From Candidatus Aenigmatarchaeota archaeon (lineage in GTDB: Archaea; Aenigmatarchaeota; Aenigmatarchaeia; QMZP01; QMZT01): a stretch of 17,317 nt of DNA. The translations under genes were made by a program, and so were the position numbers. A model generated the notes under the pieces. That model was given only the letters and a program-made list of their open reading frames with translations, was not told the DNA's origin and searched no databases. Positions 7,837-14,820 of this stretch are shown one piece after another. Each line of letters begins with the position of its first letter. Within the stretch, counting starts at the first letter, position 1. The stretch lies in NCBI GenBank assembly GCA_023128965.1, contig JAGMCY010000042.1, positions 1-17,317 of the forward strand, read 5' to 3'.

Positions 7837-8880
7837 ATGAGCGTAGGAATCGTAGGTTACGGAGCATACGTTCCCCAGTGGAGGATAAAGTCAGCGAACA
7901 TAGCGAAGATATGGGGATCTGATCCGGAGAGGCTCAAAACACTTTTGGAGGAAAAGAGCGTTCCGGGGCAGGACGAAGATACCGCGACTATGGCCGTTGA
8001 AGCCAGCATGCGCGCGCTAGCAATAGCCGGTATAGACCCGAAGCTAATAGGAGCGGTTTACGTAGGGAGCGAGAGCCATCCTTACATCGTCAAGCCGACT
8101 GCTTCCATAGTTGCGGAGGCGATAGGCGCGACCCCCGAATTAACCGCCGCAGATCTTGAATTCGCCTGCAAGGCCGGGACCGCTGGCATACAAATATGCA
8201 TGGGGATGATAGAATCCGGAAGGATGAGATACGGGCTGGCGATAGGTTCTGATACAGCGCAGGGGAGGCCAGGAGACGAGTTGGAATACACGGCCGCTGC
8301 AGGAGCGGGCGCCTACATAATAGGAAAGGAAAACGTGATAGCGAAGATAGAGGATACGTATTCCTTCACCACAGACACCCCGGATTTCTGGAGGAGGGAA
8401 GGCGAGGATTTCCCAAGACACAGCGGTCGCTTTACGGGCGAGCCAGCATATTTCAGGCACGTGATATCCTCGACAAACGGCCTGCTCAAAAAGATAGGAA
8501 AAACGGTTGATGATTTTGACCACTTCGTTTTCCACCAGCCCAACATGAAGTTCCCGCTGGCCGCAGCTAAAGTCCTGGGGATTCCCAAGGAGAAAATGAT
8601 GACAGGCATGCTGGTCTCGCAGATAGGAAATACGTATTCCGCCTCCACTCTGATAGGCCTGGCTAGGATACTTGACACCGCAAACCCAGGGGACAGGATA
8701 CTAGCGACGTCATTCGGGTCAGGTGCGGGATCGGATTCATTCTCTCTGGTTGTCAGGGATCCCATAAAAAAAAGAAGAAATAAGGAAAATTCAATAGACG
8801 AGATGATAAAAAATCCGAAATATGTTGATTACGCGGAATACGTTAAATTCAGGAGGAAGATAAAGGGCGTGAATTCATGA
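7837..8880 (+). CDS. Hydroxymethylglutaryl-CoA synthase (archaeal type)
   Basis: A 347-residue cytosolic enzyme that condenses acetoacetyl-CoA with acetyl-CoA to HMG-CoA, the second step of the mevalonate route to archaeal isoprenoid lipids. The thiolase-fold catalytic triad is visible: Glu E79 in GSESHPYIVKP, nucleophile C111 in EFACKAGTAG, and H233 in FVFHQPNMKFP. A C-terminal SFGSGAGSDSFSL glycine loop is also present, and the length fits archaeal HMGS. The N-terminus MSVGIVGYGAYVPQWRI is typical and supports the ATG at 7837. The ATG of the thiolase overlaps the stop here (ATGA), so the two are translationally coupled. The inverted repeat just upstream suggests control of the whole operon. 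Confidence 0.95.
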   Translation: MSVGIVGYGAYVPQWRIKSANIAKIWGSDPERLKTLLEEKSVPGQDEDTATMAVEASMRALAIAGIDPKLIGAVYVGSESHPYIVKPTASIVAEAIGATPELTAADLEFACKAGTAGIQICMGMIESGRMRYGLAIGSDTAQGRPGDELEYTAAAGAGAYIIGKENVIAKIEDTYSFTTDTPDFWRREGEDFPRHSGRFTGEPAYFRHVISSTNGLLKKIGKTVDDFDHFVFHQPNMKFPLAAAKVLGIPKEKMMTGMLVSQIGNTYSASTLIGLARILDTANPGDRILATSFGSGAGSDSFSLVVRDPIKKRRNKENSIDEMIKNPKYVDYAEYVKFRRKIKGVNS

Positions 8881-10058
8881 ATGAATTAAAACCTAAAAGG
8901 GGCGTAGCGATAATAGGGATAGGCATAACGAAGTTCGGCGAGCACTGGAACCTCGGCCTGAAAGAACTCGCTGTACAAGCCGGGACAAAAGCAGTTGAAG
9001 ACGCCGGGATTTCAGGAGAAGACATACAGCTTGTTGTAGGAGGAAATATGTCAAGTGGATTGTTCACAGGGCAGGAACACGAGGCCGGACTCCTCGCTGA
9101 CTACCTCGGGTTGAACCCCATACCAGCGATAAGAACAGAAGGAGCATGTTCTTCGGGTGGATTGGCGATGAGGGTCGGATGCTTAGCGGTCGCCTCCGGC
9201 ATGTATAATTTCGTTGCCGTAGGTGGGGTCGAAAAGATGACGGATGTTTACGGCCCGCAAGCGACTACTGCCTTATCAGGAGCGATGGATTACGAGACTG
9301 AAGCGTACTTCGGGGCGACGTTCCCTGGGATATACGCCTTGATAGCGAGGAGACACATGCACGAATACGGAACCACTCGAAAACAACTGTCTCTTATCGC
9401 TGTTAAAAACCACAGGAACGCCCTTCACAATCCCTACGCGCAATACCGAAAGAAAATAACGATCGGGGACGTTGAGAAATCCATGATGGTGGCTGACCCC
9501 CTGAGACTCCTTGACTGCTCCCCGATAACGGACGGTGCGGCGACAGTCATACTCGCCCCTGCTGATCTCGCAAGAAAGTACACCGACACCCCGATCTATG
9601 TGAGGGCCTCCGCCCAGGCCTCGGATACGTTAAGCCTCTTTTCGCGAAGGAGCATTACGACGCTTGACGCAACTGTTTACGCTGCAAAGGAAGCGTACAG
9701 GCAAGCGAGACTCTCGCCAAAGGATATCGATTTCGCCGAAGTCCACGACTGCTTCACCATCGCGGAAATATGCGCTTACGAAGACTTGGGATTCACAGAA
9801 AAAGGAAAGGGAGGAAAGTTAATCGAGGAAGGCGAGACCGAGATGGGAGGGAAAATCCCCGTGAACGCATCCGGAGGATTGAAAGCGAAGGGTCACCCTG
9901 TGGGGGCGACAGGTATTGCCCAAATAGTGGAAATCGTGAAACAACTCAAGGGAGAAGCTGAGAAACGCCAGGTCAAAAACGCAGAGTTAGGTTTAGCGCA
10001 CAACGTCGGCGGTTCTGGCGCGACAGCCACGGTCCACATCCTTTCAAGAGACAGATAA
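8877..10058 (+). CDS. Acetoacetyl-CoA thiolase (acetyl-CoA C-acetyltransferase), archaeal type
   Basis: A 393-residue thiolase that would condense two acetyl-CoA to acetoacetyl-CoA and hand it to HMG-CoA synthase. Visible catalytic elements are the nucleophilic C91 in EGACSSGGLAM, H290 in EVHDCFTIAE, and H340 in GLKAKGHPVGATG. The last active-site loop reads HNVGGSGATATVHIL, with His in place of the Cys of bacterial/eukaryotic thiolases, a pattern I associate with the archaeal and SCP-x-like branch. The ATG overlaps the HMGS stop by 4 bases, and DUF35 follows 5 bases after this stop. In Methanothermococcus the thiolase, HMGS and DUF35 protein form one complex that channels acetoacetyl-CoA despite the unfavourable thiolase equilibrium; the same gene order here implies the same assembly. 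Confidence 0.94.
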   Translation: MNELKPKRGVAIIGIGITKFGEHWNLGLKELAVQAGTKAVEDAGISGEDIQLVVGGNMSSGLFTGQEHEAGLLADYLGLNPIPAIRTEGACSSGGLAMRVGCLAVASGMYNFVAVGGVEKMTDVYGPQATTALSGAMDYETEAYFGATFPGIYALIARRHMHEYGTTRKQLSLIAVKNHRNALHNPYAQYRKKITIGDVEKSMMVADPLRLLDCSPITDGAATVILAPADLARKYTDTPIYVRASAQASDTLSLFSRRSITTLDATVYAAKEAYRQARLSPKDIDFAEVHDCFTIAEICAYEDLGFTEKGKGGKLIEEGETEMGGKIPVNASGGLKAKGHPVGATGIAQIVEIVKQLKGEAEKRQVKNAELGLAHNVGGSGATATVHILSRDR

Positions 10059-10063
10059 GGTCG

Positions 10064-10474
10064 ATGTATATGGCTAAAGAATTTGCAGTTCCGTTCCACT
10101 GGAGAAGGTTCAAGGAGAGGTATCGGCTGATAGGATCGAGGTGCGATCACTGCGAAAAGTGTTTTTACCCGGCCAGGGTTATATGCCCGGGTTGCAGGAG
10201 GGGAGGGCACATGAAAGAGATCAAATTCTCAGGGAAGGGGAAGGTCCATTCCTATACGATCATACGGGTTCCTCCCGAAGGATTCAGGGAATACATCCCC
10301 TATATAATCGTGATAGTGGAACTCGAGGAAGGAGCGAAAGTCCTCTCGCAGATAGTTGACTGCGAACCAAAGGATGTTAAAATCGGAATGCGAGTAACGT
10401 CTTGTTTCAGGCGGATAAGAACGGAAAACGAAACAGGTCTCGTTCTCTACGGGTTCAAGTTCAGATCGGTGTGA
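10064..10474 (+). CDS. DUF35 Zn-ribbon/OB-fold protein, scaffold of the thiolase/HMGS complex
   Basis: A 136-residue protein with an N-terminal helix (PFHWRRFKERYRLIGS), a rubredoxin-like zinc ribbon (C27, C30, C41 and C44) and a C-terminal OB-fold of the DUF35 family (about 55-136). Archaeal homologues bridge thiolase and HMG-CoA synthase and help form the shared CoA-binding site. All four Zn ligands are present, and an extra Cys (C33) sits inside the ribbon loop. Two in-frame starts are close: ATG 10064, and ATG 10070, which has better spacing to the AAGGT at 10057-10061. The second would give MAKEFAVPFHWRRF. This is the last gene of the three-gene operon; the next gene has its own TATA box. 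Confidence 0.9.
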   Translation: MYMAKEFAVPFHWRRFKERYRLIGSRCDHCEKCFYPARVICPGCRRGGHMKEIKFSGKGKVHSYTIIRVPPEGFREYIPYIIVIVELEEGAKVLSQIVDCEPKDVKIGMRVTSCFRRIRTENETGLVLYGFKFRSV

Positions 10475-10484
10475 TTTCTAAAAT

Positions 10485-10492
10485 TATTTAAA
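10485..10492 (+). promoter_or_regulatory. TATA box of the DUF4430-like gene
   Basis: TATTTAAA lies immediately after the DUF35 gene, centred at 10488.5. It is 27-28 bp before the ATG at 10516, but only 12 bp before the ATG at 10501 and 6 bp before the TTG at 10495. It is the main argument for starting the downstream protein at 10516. Confidence 0.55.
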
Positions 10493-10515
10493 TCTTGAAA
10501 ATGTTTTTATTGAAT

Positions 10516-11418
10516 ATGGGGTTCTTATCAGGATTTGACGGGGGTTGGGATTTTCAAATTCTTTCGGAACTTTACAGTGAGTTCTTTGAGAACAAGAAAA
10601 TAGATGAGAATGAATTCTTAGAAGTATTCGAAAAGATGTTAGACGAAGAGCTCGAAAAGGAAAAACCAAGAAAGAGGAGAGGCAAATACGAGGGGGATAA
10701 GGACGACGAAGAAGACGAAGGGAAGGAAGAATATCTGAAGGATTATGCGGAGGCATTTAAAAGGGAAATTGTAGACTACTTGCTTGCAGCTAAATTGAAG
10801 AATGAAGGACAGGAAACCATAAAGGCAGAATACAGATTTCACGAAAACGGAGAATACGGAACCGAACCAATGTATTCTAACGAGTTAAAACCGGAAGTCA
10901 CGAACCTTAAATACGAAAACCCGGTTTTCTTCAACAGGCAGTGGACATACCAGCGAGTATTCATAGAAAACAAGGGGAGAGAGGAGACTGTTTACAGTCT
11001 GACCGTTAAGGCGATGGATTCGAGCGGAGTGGAAGTCGAAACTAAACACGATAAGAAGTTCGATACAGGATACATGACCTCTATGGACGGGAGGCAGGAC
11101 GGAGAGATGGACAATGAAACAGGTCAAAGAAAATACTGGGAGTACTGGATAATAGACAAGGATACCGGAGAGGAGAGGATAGGTGAAGAGGGCATACACG
11201 AACAGAAAGTGAAGAAGAACGAAATGGTAGAGTGGAGGCTCGCCACGGAACAGGAATCAGGTTGCGGTGGCGGGATTAGTTATGATCCGGAAAGTCTTAT
11301 GAACGATCCCACTATAAACAAATTATATCTACCGAGTTTCATCCAAAACTATATTTCGAATTTCAGAAGTCAAATTCGTTCTCCCATGACTTTCAGGCAA
11401 GGACAAGCGCTGCTGTAA
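10516..11418 (+). CDS. Uncharacterised charged protein with DUF4430-like C-terminal half
   Basis: Not recognised as a whole. From the ATG at 10516 it has 300 residues; longer versions from TTG 10495 or ATG 10501 are open but lie too close to the TATA box. The N-terminal 105 residues look helical and very charged, with an acidic/basic low-complexity run (RKRRGKYEG then DKDDEEDEGKEE) around 53-72. The rest looks beta-rich. A stretch from about 150 to 243 (TVKAMDSSGVEVET, then GYMTSMDG, YWEYWIIDK, GEEGIHEQKVKKNEMVEW) follows the order of motifs I associate with DUF4430, a beta-grasp domain. It ends with a GCGGG loop carrying the only Cys (C250) and an Asn/Tyr/Ser-rich tail. No signal peptide or membrane segment is visible, although DUF4430 is often extracellular. 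It is a monocistronic gene with its own promoter between the mevalonate and serine genes, and its function is unknown. Confidence 0.75.
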   Translation: MGFLSGFDGGWDFQILSELYSEFFENKKIDENEFLEVFEKMLDEELEKEKPRKRRGKYEGDKDDEEDEGKEEYLKDYAEAFKREIVDYLLAAKLKNEGQETIKAEYRFHENGEYGTEPMYSNELKPEVTNLKYENPVFFNRQWTYQRVFIENKGREETVYSLTVKAMDSSGVEVETKHDKKFDTGYMTSMDGRQDGEMDNETGQRKYWEYWIIDKDTGEERIGEEGIHEQKVKKNEMVEWRLATEQESGCGGGISYDPESLMNDPTINKLYLPSFIQNYISNFRSQIRSPMTFRQGQALL

Positions 11419-11430
11419 TGGTTTTTGGGA
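11419..11430 (+). terminator. Short T-run after the DUF4430-like gene
   Basis: TGGTTTTTGGGA follows the TAA directly. A five-T run of this kind may act as a weak archaeal terminator before the next promoter. No hairpin is present. Confidence 0.25.
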
Positions 11431-11434
11431 TTAA

Positions 11435-11442
11435 TAATTTAA
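11435..11442 (+). promoter_or_regulatory. TATA box of the DUF1015 gene
   Basis: TAATTTAA, within TTAATAATTTAAG, is centred 25-26 bp before the ATG at 11464. It is consistent with a leaderless transcript. No ribosome-binding sequence precedes the ATG. Confidence 0.5.
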
Positions 11443-11463
11443 GTTAGAACGCTATTTAATCTA

Positions 11464-12762
11464 ATGGTAAATATCCTTCCTTTCCGGGGCTATCGTTATG
11501 ACAAGGAAAGGGTTGATATAGGAAAAGTTGTTTCTCCGCCCTATGATGTCATAAACCCGAAGTTCCAAGAAGAGCTTTACAGGAGATCGGACTACAACAT
11601 AGTGAGGATAATATTGGGGAAGGACGAGGGAGAAGATAACGAAAGTGAGAACAAGTACACGCGAGCCTATGGTTTTTTCGAATCATGGATAGAAGGTGGA
11701 TACCTTAAACCCGACGGTAAACCGTGCATTTACGTGTATTCTCAGGAATTCGAAGTTAGCGGGGAGAAAAAGGAGAGGACAGGATTCGTGGCGGTTGTCG
11801 AACTTGAGGAGTTCGGAAAGAACATACTCCCGCACGAATTCACCTTGAAGGGTCCAAAGATCGGGAGAAGGTTATTGCTCGAAAAAACAAAAGCAAATTT
11901 CGGACAGATATTCTCCATTTATCTTGACCAGGAAAAGAGAATAGACTCCATCCTCGGGAAGGAGAAGAAGAAACCGCCGGAGTTCGACGTGACCGATGAG
12001 GAGGGGATAAGACACAGGTTCTGGGTTATCAACGACGAAGAAATGATAAAGGGGGTAGCGGAGGAGATGAGAGACAAGAAGGTATTCATCGCTGACGGGC
12101 ATCACAGGTACGAAACCTCGCTTGAGTACAGCAAGGATCATCCGGAAAATGGGAAGGCGAAATACACCATGATGACGCTCGTCAATATGAAAAACGAAGG
12201 TTTAGTGATACTCCCGACACACAGGCTTGTCAACGAACTCGAACCCTTCGACAGAGAGCAGTTAATAGACAGACTGAAACAGAATTTCGATATAGAAACG
12301 ATAGAATTCGAAGAAACCAATGAGAAGGGAAGGAAAGGAGAGATGTTCAAGAAGATGAAATCGGAAAAACACTCCTTTGGCATGTATTTAGGAGATAACA
12401 GATACTTTGTCTTCACCTTGAAGGATGAAGGCGTAATGGATAAAAAGGTGAAGGATTGTTCAAACCCATGGAAAAGGCTCGATGTAAGCGTACTCCACAC
12501 ACTCGTGCTGGAAGATCTGCTGGGGATTGACACCACAAAACCCGAAAAGCAGCATCATGTTGAATACGTAAAGGATACGAAAGATGCTGTGGACGAGTGC
12601 GTGGCAAAGGTTAAAAACGGGGAAAGCCAGATAGCTTTATTCATGAATCCGACAAGGATAGAGGAAGTTGAAGAGGTCGCGGAAAACGGGGACAAAATGC
12701 CTCAGAAATCAACGTTCTTCTACCCGAAGGTTTACACGGGTTTTGTCATTTATAAATTTTAA
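11464..12762 (+). CDS. DUF1015 family protein (COG4198), probably linked to serine/phosphoserine metabolism
   Basis: A 432-residue soluble protein. The N-terminus ILPFRGYRYDKERVDIGKVV followed by SPPYDVI is the signature opening of DUF1015 (PF06245). Also present are PHEFTLKGPK (about 122-131), the conserved ADGHHRYET block with D211, H213, H214 and R215, LPTHRLV at 250-256, and a C-terminal block containing LVLEDLLGID and ALFMNPT. Length matches the family. No biochemical function is established to my knowledge. The DGHHR motif resembles the DGHHR/GxHR loop of ParB/sulfiredoxin-fold serine kinases such as SerK, and the next two genes are an aminotransferase and a SerA-type dehydrogenase, so a role around (phospho)serine is a reasonable inference. 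A 93-bp regulatory gap separates it from the aminotransferase, so it is probably transcribed separately. Confidence 0.85.
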   Translation: MVNILPFRGYRYDKERVDIGKVVSPPYDVINPKFQEELYRRSDYNIVRIILGKDEGEDNESENKYTRAYGFFESWIEGGYLKPDGKPCIYVYSQEFEVSGEKKERTGFVAVVELEEFGKNILPHEFTLKGPKIGRRLLLEKTKANFGQIFSIYLDQEKRIDSILGKEKKKPPEFDVTDEEGIRHRFWVINDEEMIKGVAEEMRDKKVFIADGHHRYETSLEYSKDHPENGKAKYTMMTLVNMKNEGLVILPTHRLVNELEPFDREQLIDRLKQNFDIETIEFEETNEKGRKGEMFKKMKSEKHSFGMYLGDNRYFVFTLKDEGVMDKKVKDCSNPWKRLDVSVLHTLVLEDLLGIDTTKPEKQHHVEYVKDTKDAVDECVAKVKNGESQIALFMNPTRIEEVEEVAENGDKMPQKSTFFYPKVYTGFVIYKF

Positions 12763-12771
12763 AGACAATCA

Positions 12772-12793
12772 ACGTAAATTTTACGTAAACTTT
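12772..12793 (+). repeat. Tandem and inverted repeat upstream of the aminotransferase, candidate operator
   Basis: An 11-bp unit occurs twice in tandem with one mismatch: ACGTAAATTTT (12772-12782) and ACGTAAACTTT (12783-12793). The same bases contain two overlapping inverted repeats: ACGTAAA-T-TTTACGT (12772-12786, perfect 7-bp arms) and TTTACGTAAA (12780-12789, a perfect palindrome). It lies 9 bp after the DUF1015 stop and 16-30 bp before the aminotransferase TATA candidates, where an activator or operator would sit. The trailing T-run may also end the DUF1015 transcript. Confidence 0.45.
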
Positions 12794-12808
12794 TTAAAAA
12801 TATCATAC

Positions 12809-12832
12809 AATATATTACATTATCATATAAAG
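12809..12832 (+). promoter_or_regulatory. Promoter region of the aminotransferase-serA operon (two TATA candidates)
   Basis: Two candidates overlap this AT-rich stretch. AATATATTA near 12809-12817 would give a leader of about 16 bases that includes AGGGGTGG (12844-12851), a Shine-Dalgarno-like sequence 4 bases from the ATG. ATATAAAG at 12825-12832 would give a leaderless mRNA starting at about 12856. A 7-bp direct repeat TATCATA (12801 and 12821) recurs 20 bp apart, two helical turns. Confidence 0.4.
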
Positions 12833-12855
12833 TTAAAATTTAAAGGGGTGGTTTG

Positions 12856-13941
12856 ATGAAGAGTTGGGAAAAGCATATTAAGTTGTTCATACCAGGACCG
12901 GTTGAGGTATATCCTGACATGCTGAAAGAGGTTGGAAGGCCAATGGTGGGCCACAGGAGCAAGGCTTTCCAGGACCTTTTCGCTGATACGACTGAGAAGC
13001 TTAAGAAGATTTTGTTCACGGAGAATGATGTTTTTCTATCCACATCCTCCGCCACGGGCGTGTGGGAAGCATGCGTAAGGAATTGTATTGCAAAGAAAGC
13101 GCTTGCATGTGTGAATGGAGCTTTCTCTGACAAATGGCATAGCGTGGCTTTAAAGAACGGAAAAGAAGCGGACAGTCTTGAGGTTGACTGGGGGAAGGCG
13201 ATAAAGCCTGAGATGATCGATGAGAAGCTCTCGACAGGTGAATACGACGCCCTGCTTTTCGTCCATAACGAGACGAGCACGGGTGTTGCGAATCCTTTAT
13301 ATGAAGTAGCGGAGGTCATGGAGAAATACCCTGATGTGATGTTCTTGGTTGACGCCGTCAGTTCAGTGACGGGGATGAAAGTAGAAGTCGATAAACTGGG
13401 GATAGACGTATGCCTGGCGAGCGTGCAGAAGGCGTTTGCCTTGCCGCCCGGTCTGGCGATATTCACCGTGAGCAAGAAAGCTTACGAAAAGGCCGAGAAG
13501 ATAAAGAACAGGGGATACTATTTTGATTTCTTCGTTTTCAAAAAGTACCTAGAGAAAAACCAGACCCCCACGACGCCCTCAATCCCGCAGATATACGGCC
13601 TGAATAAACAGCTCGATAAAATGCTGGAGGAGGGCATGGAAAAGAGGTTTGAACGCCACAAGGAGATGGCAGATTATACGAGGAAATGGGCGGTTGAGCG
13701 GGGTTTCGAGCTCTTCCCCGAGAAGGGTTATGAATCCGACACGCTAACGGCGGTGACAAACAACAAGGGAATAGTGGTTGCGGACGTGATTAAAAAGCTG
13801 GAAGAGAAAGGAATAACGATAAGCAACGGATACGGTGACATAAAGGAAAAAACGTTCAGGATCGCCCACATGGGCGACACAAAACTCGATGAGATAAAGG
13901 AACTGCTTGAAATGATGAATGAGATACTGGGGGGTGGTTGA
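12856..13941 (+). CDS. Class V aminotransferase (serine-pyruvate/alanine-glyoxylate type; probable phosphoserine aminotransferase)
   Basis: A 361-residue PLP enzyme of fold type I, aminotransferase class V. Landmarks: the N-terminal FIPGPVEVYPDMLKEVGRPM and GHRSKAFQDLF blocks, the cofactor-binding LSTSSATGVWEA, D166 in LVDAVSS, and the Schiff-base lysine K192 in ASVQKAFALPPG. Length fits the family. Transamination of alanine or serine with glyoxylate, pyruvate or hydroxypyruvate is typical of the sequence type. In Methanocaldococcus a related class V enzyme (MJ0959) makes phosphoserine from the SerA product, and the immediately following SerA-type gene favours that role here. A TTG codon directly upstream (12853) could extend the frame by one residue, but ATG at 12856 is preferred. 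The stop abuts the serA ATG, so the two are co-translated. Confidence 0.9.
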   Translation: MKSWEKHIKLFIPGPVEVYPDMLKEVGRPMVGHRSKAFQDLFADTTEKLKKILFTENDVFLSTSSATGVWEACVRNCIAKKALACVNGAFSDKWHSVALKNGKEADSLEVDWGKAIKPEMIDEKLSTGEYDALLFVHNETSTGVANPLYEVAEVMEKYPDVMFLVDAVSSVTGMKVEVDKLGIDVCLASVQKAFALPPGLAIFTVSKKAYEKAEKIKNRGYYFDFFVFKKYLEKNQTPTTPSIPQIYGLNKQLDKMLEEGMEKRFERHKEMADYTRKWAVERGFELFPEKGYESDTLTAVTNNKGIVVADVIKKLEEKGITISNGYGDIKEKTFRIAHMGDTKLDEIKELLEMMNEILGGG

Positions 13942-14820
13942 ATGAATATCCTGATATCCGACCCGTTCTCGAAAGACCTTCCGGACAGGCTGAAGGAATT
14001 CGGCGAAGTCACGGATGACAGGAATGAGATTCCAAACGCGAACGTGATGCTGGTCAGGAGCGCCACAAAGGTTAACAGGGAAATGATAGACTCTGCAAAG
14101 AATCTCAAGCTCGTGATAAGGGGAGGAGTCGGAGTTGACAACATAGACGTTGAATACTGCAAGGAAAAGGGGATAGAGGTGAGGAACACGCCAGAAGCAT
14201 CCTCAATCGCAGTCGCTGAATTGACGTTTGCCATAATGCTCTCCATACAGAGAAACATAGTGAAAGCTCACAACTCGACTAAAAACAACGAGTGGCTAAA
14301 AAAACAGCTGAAAGGAAGGGAGCTTTACGGCAAAACCCTCGGACTGGTGGGGATAGGAAGGATAGGGACAGAAGTTGCGAAGCGGGCGAAGGCGTTCGGG
14401 ATGAACGTGATTGCTACCAGGGAAAGCGAAGAGCAATCCGAATACGCTGAAATAGTGGACCTGGGCGAACTCCTCGAAAAGTCCGATTTCATATCGTTCC
14501 ACGTCCCGCTGACAGAGGAAACGAAAGGCATGGTAAACAAGGAAACGATAGAGAAGATGAAGGACGGCGTGGTGATAATAAACAATGCCAGGGGGAAAGT
14601 TGTCATCGAAAACGATCTTGCGGAGGCCCTGAAATCAGGGAAGGTGGGCTACGCCGGTATCGATGTTTACCAGCAGGAGCCACCCGAAGGTTCACCTTTG
14701 CTTTCGGTCGAAAATATCTTGCTCACACCACACATTGGGGCGCAGACATACGAAAACATGGACAGGATAGGGGATATAGTTTACGAGATAATAAAGGAGT
14801 TCGCTGGTTCTCAACACTAA
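13942..14820 (+). CDS. serA: SerA-type D-3-phosphoglycerate (D-2-hydroxyacid) dehydrogenase, short form
   Basis: A 292-residue D-isomer-specific 2-hydroxyacid dehydrogenase with no C-terminal ACT or intervening domain, so feedback control by serine through ACT is not expected. Visible features: substrate-loop VRSATKVNREM and IRGGVGVDNID, nucleotide-binding GLVGIGRIGTEVAKRA (about 134-149), and catalytic R217 in NNARGKVV, E246 in VYQQEPP and H264 in TPHIGAQT. The residue ending the second strand of the Rossmann fold is not the usual Asp: the segment reads NVIATRESEE, with Arg, a pattern seen in NADPH-using glyoxylate/hydroxypyruvate reductases. 3-Phosphoglycerate oxidation is favoured by the neighbouring aminotransferase, but hydroxypyruvate or glyoxylate reduction is an alternative. 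The ATG follows the aminotransferase stop directly, with GGTGG just upstream. The stop overlaps that of the convergent flavoprotein gene. Confidence 0.88.
   Translation: MNILISDPFSKDLPDRLKEFGEVTDDRNEIPNANVMLVRSATKVNREMIDSAKNLKLVIRGGVGVDNIDVEYCKEKGIEVRNTPEASSIAVAELTFAIMLSIQRNIVKAHNSTKNNEWLKKQLKGRELYGKTLGLVGIGRIGTEVAKRAKAFGMNVIATRESEEQSEYAEIVDLGELLEKSDFISFHVPLTEETKGMVNKETIEKMKDGVVIINNARGKVVIENDLAEALKSGKVGYAGIDVYQQEPPEGSPLLSVENILLTPHIGAQTYENMDRIGDIVYEIIKEFAGSQH

Noticed and set aside
7806..8640. ACGTATTCC occurring three times (about 7807, 8355 and 8631)
   Set aside because: Two copies are inside HMGS codons (TYSF and TYSAS), explained by Thr-Tyr-Ser coding. Spacing is irregular and there is no symmetry.
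12840..13475. 211-codon minus-strand frame under the aminotransferase gene
   Set aside because: The plus strand encodes intact PLP-enzyme motifs through this whole region. The minus frame has no motif and no promoter.
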